Shown: piece after piece, positions 40,752-49,403 of the stretch
Layout of the letters: each line of letters starts with the position of its first letter
Numbering within the stretch: the stretch's first letter is position 1
Assembly (NCBI GenBank): GCA_903847205.1
Contig: CAINDA010000045.1
Coordinates: 124,001-188,000, forward strand
Direction: 5' to 3'
From: an uncultured Bacteroidota bacterium
GTDB lineage: Bacteria; Bacteroidota; Bacteroidia; 2-12-FULL-35-15
Length of the DNA: 64,000 nt
Notes under the pieces: generated by a model
The model's input: the letters and a program-made list of their open reading frames with translations, nothing else
Database searches by the model: none
Told to the model about the DNA's origin: nothing
Translations under genes and position numbers: made by a program

Positions 40752-41882
40752 TTATGAATAAGACGCCTTTTTTAGTGAACGAGGATAAGAAGCCCTGGAT
40801 TTATAAAGGTCAGGATAGCTGATTACAAGTGAATTTAAACCATTTACAGAATTTGTTTTTACAGGGATATCCTGCTTAACAAGAATTTTAAAAACTAATT
40901 CGGCTAACTGTTCATGAGTTTCAAAAAGATAAAAATTATTTAATGTGGATGAGCTTTCCTGCAGATATCCTATTGGTACTGAAAAAATAGGTATCCCCCT
41001 TGCATAGGCTTCCAGTGATGAAAGCGAAATCATTTCGTGAATGGATGAAAGCACAAAACCATCTAATTTATCCAAATATGGAATTACATCATTTATATAA
41101 CCGGTAATTGTAATTTTCAGGAAATCGTATTTATCTTTTAAACGGTGAGCTTCCGGTCCGTCGCCTATCATTATAAATTCAAGTTCAATATCTTTATGTT
41201 TCTCATGAAATAGCTGCAGACCTTTTAAAGTATCTTCCAATCCTTTGTCGGGCTCGCACCTGCCGCAAAAACCGAGAGTCAGCTTGCCGTTAACTTTTGT
41301 TTTATCCTTTTTGTTTTCGAAAAATGCAGCGGCCAAAGGGGGAGGACTGAAAATAAATTTGTTGAAATATTTATTATTTTTTACAGGTGAAACATCCCTC
41401 AAGTGATAAATAACTTCATCAGCCGAGCGGAGTATTTTGTTTTCAAATTTGCCTGCCCAAAAATTAAAAAACCAATGAAAGGCTGGATTAATATTGAGAT
41501 AGCTGTTCCACAGAACCCCGTCGAAACAATGTTTTGTATAAATAATCCGGTATTTACCATCGGCAATTTTAGCGGCACGCATTCCAGGAGTGCCGATTGA
41601 ATGTATCCATACAATATCGGGATTAAAATCATCAATGATTTTTTTCATCCCGAATGTAAACACCGTTACAAATTTCGGTTTACCCGGAAAGCGTACAGAT
41701 GGGAAAATTTTTATTTTGGTTTTGCTCTTTCCGTACTCCCTTATGTTAGTACCGTAGGGGGTGGTGGTAAGCACCAATGTCTCATGCCCTTGCTGTTCCG
41801 AGCATAGAAGCAGTTCATTTATGTAAGTCGAAATCCCGTCGTAATTATAAATTGACGTATCTGTAACATGAATAATTTTCAT
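40752..41882 (-). CDS. GT4-family glycosyltransferase 2
   Basis: 376 residues. Paralogue of the neighbouring transferase: G-I-S-T-Y-I-N-E-L, W-I-H-S-I-G-T-P-G, L-G-F-C-G-R-C-E-P-D-K-G-L-E-D and H-E-M-I-S-L-S-S-L-E-A-Y-A-R-G-I-P. The C-terminal tail differs. It starts 9 bp after the PAP2-like gene stops, so these two are co-transcribed. Duplicate transferases acting in sequence could build a two-sugar head group; this is inference. Confidence 0.88.
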   Translation of the reverse strand: MKIIHVTDTSIYNYDGISTYINELLLCSEQQGHETLVLTTTPYGTNIREYGKSKTKIKIFPSVRFPGKPKFVTVFTFGMKKIIDDFNPDIVWIHSIGTPGMRAAKIADGKYRIIYTKHCFDGVLWNSYLNINPAFHWFFNFWAGKFENKILRSADEVIYHLRDVSPVKNNKYFNKFIFSPPPLAAAFFENKKDKTKVNGKLTLGFCGRCEPDKGLEDTLKGLQLFHEKHKDIELEFIMIGDGPEAHRLKDKYDFLKITITGYINDVIPYLDKLDGFVLSSIHEMISLSSLEAYARGIPIFSVPIGYLQESSSTLNNFYLFETHEQLAELVFKILVKQDIPVKTNSVNGLNSLVISYPDLYKSRASYPRSLKKASYS

Positions 41883-41891
41883 AGTGATATA

Positions 41892-42515
41892 TTAATAATA
41901 ATGAAAATAAAAAAGAAGGAATCCAAAGCTGCCGCCTAGCAAACACCCGCAGAGAATCTGTGCCAGAGTGTGAACTTTGAGATGCAGTCTTGCAATACAA
42001 ACAAAAACAGTTAAACTTAGCAGTATAAGGTAGGGTATAAAAAAAGCATCTGAAGGATATTTCAAATAGAGCACTGTAGCAATGGCAAAGATGCCCGCAA
42101 TGCCGGAAGTATGTGTGCTTATTTTCCAATAGCGTGTGGTTATTGTTATTGCAATCAGCGAAATAGTCACAGCAATCATAGAAAGCGTAAGTGCATCATT
42201 AATACCAAGTTTATATACCATAGATAATGACACCACAGTATAATTAATACATGAAAATAACTGCGGAATTGTCCGATCCTTTTTATCATCTAGGGTAAGT
42301 GTAGATATTTTTTTTAGCCTAAAAAGAATAAATACAAAAACAAAAGGTAAGATGGTAGTTGCTCCAAATATGTATGCAATTGCTTCCAGCTTATCACTAA
42401 GATTGACGATTGATGTTAGATTCGGAAAATAATATAGAATAATCCCGAAAAGATAAGTAGGAGCAAACAAGGGTATTAATATAATAGAGATAAAATTTGC
42501 ACTGAATTTTTTCAT
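41892..42515 (-). CDS. PAP2-like membrane phosphatase
   Basis: 207 residues, about six membrane helices. PAP2-like motifs in modified form: K-K-D-R-T-I-P (motif 1 K-x-x-R-x-x-P), I-S-T-H-T-S-G (motif 2 His) and A-R-L-H-L-K-V-H-T-L-A-Q (motif 3 R...H, with Gln in place of the usual Asp). This variant occurs in Bacteroidota. Predicted to remove phosphate from lipid or prenyl phosphates. First gene of the minus-strand lipid/glycan set, 9 bp from glycosyltransferase 2. Confidence 0.75.
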   Translation of the reverse strand: MKKFSANFISIILIPLFAPTYLFGIILYYFPNLTSIVNLSDKLEAIAYIFGATTILPFVFVFILFRLKKISTLTLDDKKDRTIPQLFSCINYTVVSLSMVYKLGINDALTLSMIAVTISLIAITITTRYWKISTHTSGIAGIFAIATVLYLKYPSDAFFIPYLILLSLTVFVCIARLHLKVHTLAQILCGCLLGGSFGFLLFYFHYY

Positions 42516-42752
42516 ATTGTATGTTTTAAAGATTAACCTAATTCTATTGTCTTACTTTAAATAGACAGTACATCATAAGAGAAGGTTGGGTGAATATTGT
42601 TTTTATCTTTTTAATCCACGATAAGTAAATTGGGGCAAAGCTGATTATATTTTATACTAAAAGCATTACACAATTTTTGGTGGTTGTTATATAATTCACA
42701 TGTTTCACTTAACCTAGCGGCGGCCGGAACGCGGCTTGTAAATTATTTTCTG

Positions 42753-43181
42753 TTATCCGGCAACTGTCAAAATGTTTCCATTTCTTGTTACCGTATATTT
42801 TTTCAATGGTGCATTTGCCGGTCCTGAAGTAACGTTTCCATTTGTGTCGAAAGTTGCGCCGTGGCAGGGACATACAAAATCATTTCCGGTTTTATCGAAA
42901 GAAATACTGCATCCTGCATGAGTGCAAGCCTGTGCAATAGCATAATAAGATGTAACAGTTGTGCATACTACGATAACTCCGTTTGAAGCTACAGAGCCTC
43001 CGGCAGTATTAAGAGCGGCATTAGCCGGCTGCCCCAGATTAAGTGTAAAATTAACAGTCGGTCCCTGGGGTGCAGCGTTAACTGCATTGGTTTTTTTGCA
43101 GCTTTCCAATAAAACAGACGACCCGATAAGAGATATGCCGCATAAGCCGCATGATAATTTAAGAAACTCTTTTCTATCCAT
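42753..43181 (-). CDS. bc1-type Rieske 2Fe-2S protein, lipoprotein-like
   Basis: 142 residues. N-terminus M-D-R-K-E-F-L-K resembles a Tat signal with Arg-Lys in place of twin Arg, and L-L-E-S-C (Cys28) could be a lipobox. Rieske motifs are C-T-H-A-G-C (Cys86, His88) and C-P-C-H-G (Cys104, His107), with the two extra Cys (91, 106) that form a disulfide in bc1-type proteins. A small soluble electron carrier outside the cytoplasm is predicted. No cytochrome b or oxygenase partner is adjacent. Confidence 0.9.
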   Translation of the reverse strand: MDRKEFLKLSCGLCGISLIGSSVLLESCKKTNAVNAAPQGPTVNFTLNLGQPANAALNTAGGSVASNGVIVVCTTVTSYYAIAQACTHAGCSISFDKTGNDFVCPCHGATFDTNGNVTSGPANAPLKKYTVTRNGNILTVAG

Positions 43182-43326
43182 AATTTTAAATTTAATTTAA
43201 CACAATTATTTGAAGGTTTTTTTGTTACTCTCTATTCAAAGACAAGAATAAAAAACAAATGGTTGGGTCGTATTCGAAATTTAAATTTCACCTTCAACCC
43301 AACTATTATTTATAATTTAGTGTCAT

Positions 43327-43917
43327 ATGTTTAAAGGCCTGCTGAAATTTTCATTATCGAAAGAAACGGATGATGCTCTTATTAAGGGTTGCATTAGGGG
43401 AGAAAGAACTTCCCAAAACAAGCTTTACGAAAAATATTCAGCTAAGATGTTTGCCGTATGTTTTCGGTATTCACGAGGCAGGGAAGATGCTGAAGATACA
43501 TTTCATGAAGGTTTTATGAAGGTATTTGAAAACATAAAAACATTTAAAGGTGAAGGTTCTTTTGAAGGGTGGATAAGAAGAATTATGGTAAACACTGCTA
43601 TAAATAAATATAAAAAAAGTTCCAACTTATACTCTGTTGTAAATATTGATGATGCCGGTATCGATAGTTTTGATACTGATGATGTTCTCAGCCGTATCGG
43701 GGCAAAAGACCTGATAAACATGGTGAAAGATTTACCGCCGAGATACCAGATGGTTTTTAACTTATATGTGTTTGAAGGTTTAAAACATAAAGAAATTGCT
43801 GAGGAATTAAATATAACTGAAGGAACTTCAAAATCAAATTTATCAGATGCACGCTCAATTTTACAAAGGGCAGTAAACAACAGCTTAAGGATTGCCAAGC
43901 CGGCTTTAAAAGCATAA
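43327..43917 (+). CDS. ECF-type RNA polymerase sigma factor
   Basis: 196 residues. Region 2 (Y-E-K-Y-S-A-K-M-F-A-V-C-F-R-Y with D-A-E-D-T-F-H-E-G-F) and region 4 (D-L-P-P-R-Y-Q-M-V-F-N-L-Y and L-K-H-K-E-I-A-E-E-L-N-I-T-E-G-T) are both intact; region 3 is absent, as in ECF sigma factors. It directs RNA polymerase to a small regulon. The stop codon overlaps the start of the next gene by 1 bp, so it is translationally coupled to a protein with an N-terminal cytoplasmic segment that may act as its anti-sigma factor. Confidence 0.92.
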   Translation: MFKGLLKFSLSKETDDALIKGCIRGERTSQNKLYEKYSAKMFAVCFRYSRGREDAEDTFHEGFMKVFENIKTFKGEGSFEGWIRRIMVNTAINKYKKSSNLYSVVNIDDAGIDSFDTDDVLSRIGAKDLINMVKDLPPRYQMVFNLYVFEGLKHKEIAEELNITEGTSKSNLSDARSILQRAVNNSLRIAKPALKA

Positions 43918-45653
43918 TGAAAGAAAGTGAAAACGAAATAGATAATTTGTTTCAAACTAATGCAGACCAGTTTGAGATGCCCCCTCCTAAAAATGCGTGG
44001 GCATCTCTTGATGCTGAATTGGATAGGAAACAGGCGGTTTTGTATAAGCGGAAGGCATATCGATATAAATTAGTTTCTATCGGTCTTTCTTTGCTACTGA
44101 TTTCATTTATATCGTTCCACTATTTTGTTCCAAAGAGAAATAATGATAAAAGCCTGGTGGCGATCAATAGTAAAAACAGTTTGAGTAAACCATCAGGTAT
44201 TGTTTCTGAGCCTGACACTAAACTAAAATATATTTCAGATAATCATAAAGCAGTATTAGAATCAGAAAGCAGAACGGCTGCCTCTGCCGATGAAAATAAA
44301 ATAGGCAGCGTAAATCATAATCTGGTTTCAATTTCCGGCCGGTCTAAGGATTCTCATGAAGAAAATTATTCTTCTAAATTACCATCAGTTCCAAGCAGAC
44401 ATAATCTAAAAGCCGCAGCAATTGGTAATTCGCCAATTTCATCCGTTGGAAGTGAGCCGCTCACAAAAGAAAAGAGCAAATCTAACATCCCTGCAGCTGT
44501 GGAGAGAAACGTTGAACAGCAGGCTGTTTCGGTGGACAATGCAAAGGCTCCTCTTGCTGCTGTAAAAAAAGAAAATATCAATTATGGTGCGCCTTTATCT
44601 ATTGAGGCTAACCAGCCTTTAGTAAAAAATGAAGAAATCGGTCTGATTTTAAAAGAAGAAGAACTTAATACCAATACTTCTAAAAATATTGGCATTGCAA
44701 ATGGCGGCGCAATCCCTTTAGATCTGCAGCAGAAGCCGGTTGAGCCAATTAATTTAGATTCAAAAAACAACAATTCTTTAACTGAAAAACCAAAGCCATT
44801 GGCTGAGTTTCAAAAAGAAAGTGAAGTTAAATTATCATCTTCGCCAATTGTGAAAAATGATTCTGCAATGGCAGTTACTGCTCCAATTATTGGGGCTCAA
44901 AAACAGAATGTGAATTTTTCCAGATTTGCAATAGCCGCATTTTTCTCGCCAGATTTTGACTGTCATCTTTTAATTGATAATGATAATAAAGTGCCGAATC
45001 ATCATAAAGATCGTTCAAGAGCAAAAGATTTAGATGAGCGTGAACTGCCTGATTTTTCTTTTACATCGGGAGTGCTGCTCAAATATGACTTAACAAATAA
45101 ATGGAGTATTCAATCAGGCTGCACTTATTCATCATCAGTTAGGAAAATAAAACCATCAACTATATATGCTGAGCAGGGCAGCGACTCTCAGGCACATTAT
45201 CTATTAAAATCATCTTTAGGAATTGCAGAGCTGCCTAATTCAGGCACCGGCATTCCTCAGATAGGAGACAGTGTAAATTTAAAAACCAATTCGAAGCAGA
45301 TTTTACAATTTATAAATATCCCTTTAATAGCAAGATTTCAATACGTTAAAAACAAATTTTCGTTTTACACATTTGCCGGGGTTTCTGCTAACATACTAAT
45401 CAAAGAACAATCAGAAGTTTCAATTGAAACTCTTTCGAGTGAAACTATAATTATAAGCAATATCACCGGACTTAAAAAAGTAACATGCGGTTTTTTAGCA
45501 GGGATCGGGGCGCAATACAATTTTTATAAAGGCATCAGTGTTTTTACAGAGCCTGTTTTTCGAGGGTCAATCACCTCGATCAATCAAAACACTTCTGTAA
45601 ATTCTTATCCTTACTCAATTGGATTTAATACCGGTTTGACATATCGTTTTTGA
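43917..45653 (+). CDS. Putative anti-sigma/outer-membrane beta-barrel hybrid
   Basis: 578 residues. Residues 1-45 are cytoplasmic-like and acidic (N-A-W-A-S-L-D-A-E-L-D). One membrane helix (about 49-64, VSIGLSLLLISFISFHYF) follows. A Ser/Lys/Asn-rich low-complexity linker of about 270 residues runs to 340. The last about 240 residues are a PorT-like outer-membrane beta-barrel (A-G-I-G-A-Q-Y-N-F-Y, ending T-G-L-T-Y-R-F). No cleavable signal peptide is seen, so the chain could span inner membrane, periplasm and outer membrane. This layout is frequent after ECF sigma genes in Bacteroidota; the anti-sigma role is inferred from coupling. Confidence 0.75.
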   Translation: MKESENEIDNLFQTNADQFEMPPPKNAWASLDAELDRKQAVLYKRKAYRYKLVSIGLSLLLISFISFHYFVPKRNNDKSLVAINSKNSLSKPSGIVSEPDTKLKYISDNHKAVLESESRTAASADENKIGSVNHNLVSISGRSKDSHEENYSSKLPSVPSRHNLKAAAIGNSPISSVGSEPLTKEKSKSNIPAAVERNVEQQAVSVDNAKAPLAAVKKENINYGAPLSIEANQPLVKNEEIGLILKEEELNTNTSKNIGIANGGAIPLDLQQKPVEPINLDSKNNNSLTEKPKPLAEFQKESEVKLSSSPIVKNDSAMAVTAPIIGAQKQNVNFSRFAIAAFFSPDFDCHLLIDNDNKVPNHHKDRSRAKDLDERELPDFSFTSGVLLKYDLTNKWSIQSGCTYSSSVRKIKPSTIYAEQGSDSQAHYLLKSSLGIAELPNSGTGIPQIGDSVNLKTNSKQILQFINIPLIARFQYVKNKFSFYTFAGVSANILIKEQSEVSIETLSSETIIISNITGLKKVTCGFLAGIGAQYNFYKGISVFTEPVFRGSITSINQNTSVNSYPYSIGFNTGLTYRF

Positions 45654-45695
45654 GACTTCAAAGTAACTCAACACAAATTTGAAACATAAGTAACA

Positions 45696-46418
45696 ATGAA
45701 CAATAAAATCACTTGTAAAGAATGTGACAACGCTGCGTGTTTCATTAAAAGGCGCTGCTCTGCAGAATGGCTGAAAAAAATAGAATTGAAAAAAATTCAA
45801 ATTGAGCATAAGGCTAAAGATGTTATTTTCCGGGAAGGCGGTTATGTAGAAGGGGTTTATTTTATTCAAAAGGGAAAAGTTAAAATTGCTGCGAAAGGAG
45901 CAGATAATAAGGAACAGATTGTTCGTTTAGCAATTGAAGGACAGATATTAGGACATAGAGGATCCGGTGACGAAAAATATCCTATCAGCGCCGTTGCCTT
46001 ATGTGATACTACAGTATGTTTTATTGACAATGATACTCTTTATGACGCGTTTATGAATATTCCAAAATTGACAATTCAAATGATGGAATTTTATTCACGT
46101 GAACTCCGAAAAACAGAAATACGAATGAAATACCTCACGCAGATGAATGTGAAGGAGAAAATTGCCGAGGCGTTACTTTTCATAAAACAAATTTTCGGAA
46201 TTAATCCTGGCGACGGTACTTTGAATGGAAGCTTGAGCAGGCAGGAAATAGCTGATTTAACCGGCGTTATGGCGGAACAAGTAAGCAGGGAACTTGGAGA
46301 ATTTGAAAAGGGAAATTTGATAAAAAAAACCGGAAGAAGGTTGAAACTTATCAATGAACATGGACTAAGGGAGATTGTAAAAAAGTACGGTATAGAACAA
46401 TATGCAGAACAAAAATAA
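45696..46418 (+). CDS. Crp/Fnr-family regulator with N-terminal Cys cluster
   Basis: 240 residues. Cys7, 10, 15 and 21 (spacing C-x2-C-x4-C-x5-C) at the N-terminus, a cNMP-binding-type sensor domain (about 25-145: F-R-E-G-G-Y-V-E-G-V-Y-F-I-Q-K-G) and a Crp-type HTH (L-S-R-Q-E-I-A-D-L-T-G-V-M-A-E-Q-V-S-R-E-L). Four closely spaced Cys could bind an Fe-S cluster or zinc, giving oxygen or redox sensing as in FNR, although the spacing differs. Predicted cytoplasmic transcription factor. Convergent with the RND exporter gene 15 bp away. Confidence 0.85.
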   Translation: MNNKITCKECDNAACFIKRRCSAEWLKKIELKKIQIEHKAKDVIFREGGYVEGVYFIQKGKVKIAAKGADNKEQIVRLAIEGQILGHRGSGDEKYPISAVALCDTTVCFIDNDTLYDAFMNIPKLTIQMMEFYSRELRKTEIRMKYLTQMNVKEKIAEALLFIKQIFGINPGDGTLNGSLSRQEIADLTGVMAEQVSRELGEFEKGNLIKKTGRRLKLINEHGLREIVKKYGIEQYAEQK

Positions 46419-46433
46419 AATTTCGAATTTCGT

Positions 46434-48572
46434 TTAAGACTTCAATTTTTTTTGATAAAACAATTTCAAAACTGCCGGGAATAAAATAAAATCGCTGATC
46501 CAGGCCAAAATAATTGTTGCAGTAGTGAGCATTCCGAATTCTACAATAGTTACCATATTACTGAACAGCAGTACTGCAAAACCAATTGAAAACATTATGG
46601 ATGTGGCAGTACAAGGGAAAATAATTTTTCTGACAGAATCTGCAAATGTTATATTTATTAACTGGTTTTCATCTTGCAGCACTTGCAGATGCTTCTTGTA
46701 ATTCCAAATAATATGCAGGGCATCATCAGTGATCATCCCAATCGCAATAGAGGAAATAATAGATGTGCCTACATCAAAAGGAATATCGAATACCTTCATC
46801 AGAACTGCAACACCGCATAGCGGGAATACAGTTATCAATAATGTAATGAGTCCTAATTTAAGATCTCTTACAAGCAGCGTCATAACAATAAGTATTAAAA
46901 TCACGGCTATTACTAATCCATGCAGCATGCCTTCTACTATTGTATCCATCTCCTCAAGGTAAACCGGCAGAAAACCTGCAGGATTTATTTCTAAACTGCT
47001 CCCCAAAAGCGCCTTGTCAAGCTTATCCTGAATAGTTTGAAGCATCAGTTCCATCTGTTTCACAGAGCCTGATGGTATGTTAATAACCATGCGTGAATGG
47101 CGCTTATCTTTTGTTAAAAAATTGTCCGCTAACTGCTGCGCGAGCGCTGAATCACTTATTGCAACTGTATAGATGAGCGGGCGCCATGAATCATATCCAA
47201 CAATACTTTTAACAAATGGGAGAGCCGCAGCCTGTTTTTTTGCTTCTGAAACTATTTTAAAATCCTCATTACTTAAAGGCTGCTTGTCTTTTTTTGTTAC
47301 CAGAAAATCTATAACATTAGCAGGTCCGTTGTGTTGTTCAATATATTCAACGGTGCGCCTTACTTCGTTATCCGGTTTCATAAAATTAACCATATTGGTA
47401 TCCGTTTTTATTTTCGGAAAAACTACAGCGGCAACGGCAATTACCGCTAAAATAAATAGTAATGCAGCAAAGGAAAATGAAATGGATATTTTTTTATAAT
47501 ACTTGTCCAAAATGCTGCTGAGACCGCCTCCTTGAATCACCAATTCATTTATATCAATCAGCCGCACCGCCAGCGGAACGCCCGCTAATAGCATGGTAAG
47601 CAGGCCGGCAATTATACCCAGAGAAGTGAGTATGCCGAATTGTGCAATCATAGTAATATTGCTTGCTGCAAGCGACCCGAAACCAATTATAGTTGCTATT
47701 GCAGAAGTGATTATAGGCGGGATTTTTTTTGAAAGATATGCTTCAATATCTATGGTTTGTTTTGTAATAATGTGAATAGCAAAGGAAGAAAAATTAATAA
47801 TAAAAAGTAAGGGAACCGTCATTGTAATCATATTGAATGGAATATTGAGCCAGCCGAATAATGAAACTGCAGGGATAAGAGCGGCTAAAACCAGAGCGAG
47901 GCAGATCAACAGATATTTAATTTTACGAACCTGCCAGGCTAATAAGATAAAAACTAAGACAAAACAGATGATAAAAAGTTTTGAAGAATCTTTTGAACTC
48001 AAATTATTTATTTCATTAAATACAATGCTTTGTCCGCTTAAATGAACTTTTACAGCGGGTGGAACAACTGCTTTTAAAATAGTATTCAGCGAATCAATTA
48101 ATAATGGGCGTATTGTTATTATGTCTTTATTCAAACGGACTTTCAGAAAAAGCATTTCACCTAAAGTATCGTTAGAAGCAAAATAGAGCTTTTCCATTTT
48201 TTTAGAATAGCTCTTACCCATTATACTGCTGACCTTTGAAATACTTGAGCGTGACAGAATTGTTGAAAAACCGTAGATAGATGAACCTGCTTTGTCACTG
48301 ATGCTCTCTAATGTATTCAGCCGGTATTGCTGGGTGCTCGTATCAGGAAAAGTGAGATACAGCAGCATTAATTCATCGCTGCCAAAATCTTTAAGGAATT
48401 GATTTCTCGCAAGCAGCTGTTTCGAATTTTTAGGAAGCCATCCTTCGCCGTTTGGGTCTTGATGAATATTAAATATAGGATAGCTGCAGGCTAAAATTAA
48501 TGAAGTGATTAGTATTAATAAAAGAGGTTTTGAAGAGGCGTATTGGATATACTGGCCATATTTTTTTAACAT
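46434..48572 (-). CDS. RND-superfamily (MMPL/SSD) exporter
   Basis: 712 residues from the ATG at 48572. A longer in-frame start would be a TTG sitting on the presumed -7 box, so it is rejected. Twelve membrane helices in two halves: each half has a periplasmic loop of about 170-200 residues and a sterol-sensing-type block of five to six helices (I-T-S-A-I-A-T-I-I-G-F-G-S-L-A, S-S-I-A-I-G-M-I-T-D-D-A-L-H). The single-chain, 700-residue size fits MMPL/hopanoid or lipid transporters rather than tripartite drug pumps. Cargo unknown, possibly a lipid. No adaptor or outer-membrane channel is adjacent. Confidence 0.88.
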   Translation of the reverse strand: MLKKYGQYIQYASSKPLLLILITSLILACSYPIFNIHQDPNGEGWLPKNSKQLLARNQFLKDFGSDELMLLYLTFPDTSTQQYRLNTLESISDKAGSSIYGFSTILSRSSISKVSSIMGKSYSKKMEKLYFASNDTLGEMLFLKVRLNKDIITIRPLLIDSLNTILKAVVPPAVKVHLSGQSIVFNEINNLSSKDSSKLFIICFVLVFILLAWQVRKIKYLLICLALVLAALIPAVSLFGWLNIPFNMITMTVPLLFIINFSSFAIHIITKQTIDIEAYLSKKIPPIITSAIATIIGFGSLAASNITMIAQFGILTSLGIIAGLLTMLLAGVPLAVRLIDINELVIQGGGLSSILDKYYKKISISFSFAALLFILAVIAVAAVVFPKIKTDTNMVNFMKPDNEVRRTVEYIEQHNGPANVIDFLVTKKDKQPLSNEDFKIVSEAKKQAAALPFVKSIVGYDSWRPLIYTVAISDSALAQQLADNFLTKDKRHSRMVINIPSGSVKQMELMLQTIQDKLDKALLGSSLEINPAGFLPVYLEEMDTIVEGMLHGLVIAVILILIVMTLLVRDLKLGLITLLITVFPLCGVAVLMKVFDIPFDVGTSIISSIAIGMITDDALHIIWNYKKHLQVLQDENQLINITFADSVRKIIFPCTATSIMFSIGFAVLLFSNMVTIVEFGMLTTATIILAWISDFILFPAVLKLFYQKKLKS

Positions 48573-48623
48573 ACTTATTTCTTGTTTTATATGCTCAAAA
48601 AACGCAGCAATATTTTTCGGTGT

Positions 48624-48631
48624 CAAAGATA
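48624..48631 (-). promoter_or_regulatory. -7 box of the RND exporter gene
   Basis: On the minus strand TATCTTTG matches TAnnTTTG exactly, about 52 bp before the ATG at 48572. This is one reason for choosing that ATG. Confidence 0.5.
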
Positions 48632-48709
48632 ATCAAATATGTTTTTGAATAGGGTTTATACTTAGGGGACTTCGCATTGAGCTTAATGGGATATTTTCAT
48701 AGAGGCGCA

Positions 48710-49222
48710 AGGCTGGGCATGGGCTGTGCAAATTGCACAAGGTTCATGTAAGTTTGCACTAGGGGTCTGAAAGTTTGCACAAGGGGCATGTAAGTTTGCA
48801 TGAGGGGCATGTAAGTTTGCACGAGGGTCATGTAAGTTTGCACAAGGGGCATGTAAGTTTGCACAGCGGGCATGTAAGTTTGCATGGGAGTCATGTAAGT
48901 TTGCACAGGGGCTATGTAAGTTTGCACAGGAGTCATGTAAGTTTGCACAAGAGCCATGTAAGTTTGCACAAGGGGCATGTAAGTTTACACAAGGGCTATG
49001 TAAGTTTGCACAAGAGCGATGTAAGTTTGCACAAGGGGCATGTAAGTTTGCACAGCGGGCATGTAAGTTTGCACAAGAGCCATGTAAGTTTGCATGAGGG
49101 GCATGTAAGTTTGCACAGGGGCTGTGTAAGTTTGCACAAGGGGCATGTAAGTTTGCACGAGGGTCATGTAAGATGAATCCAAGAGGAGAGATTACACAGG
49201 GAGTATGTAAGGTTGAAAGCTA
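48710..49222 (+). repeat. Tandem array of 20 units of 21 bp, each three heptamers
   Basis: Full units run from 48746 to 49165, with 18 of exactly 21 bp in register from 48788. The unit is ATGTAAG, then TTTGCAC, then AAGGGGC; the first two heptamers are nearly invariant and the third varies (GAGGGTC, AGCGGGC, AAGAGCC, AGGGGCT). Degenerate units extend to about 48710 and 49222. Since 21 is a multiple of 3, long frames stay open on both strands (heptapeptides GHVSLHK or LVQTYMP), but they lack an ATG start outside the repeat and one is broken by a C-to-T change. There are no spacers, so it is not CRISPR. Non-coding array between divergent genes. Confidence 0.95.
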
Positions 49223-49403
49223 TGAAGTTTTATTCGCGGCGTCACTCTTTGACGTTTGCTAATTCTACATTTGACTAAAAATTAGAAAAACACAACAAAA
49301 CAAAAGCCCTTTTACAGCCTTTGGTAAAGTTCAATCAATTACATTCAAACAAAGAGATAAAAGGAATGAAGCTAAAATGAAACATTTAATTAATAATTGA
49401 GAT

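Noticed and set aside
48573-48626. Longer TTG-initiated start of the RND exporter
   Set aside because: It would begin on top of the likely -7 promoter box; the ATG at 48572 gives a normal short cytoplasmic N-terminus.
48746-49165. CRISPR array
   Set aside because: Units are contiguous 21-mers without unique spacers, and no cas gene is present.
48697-49182. Long repetitive open frames on both strands of the 21-bp array (heptapeptides GHVSLHK and LVQTYMP)
   Set aside because: A 21-bp period keeps frames open by arithmetic. No ATG start precedes the repeat, the minus-strand frame is broken by a CAA-to-TAA change near 48980, and there is no promoter. Treated as non-coding.
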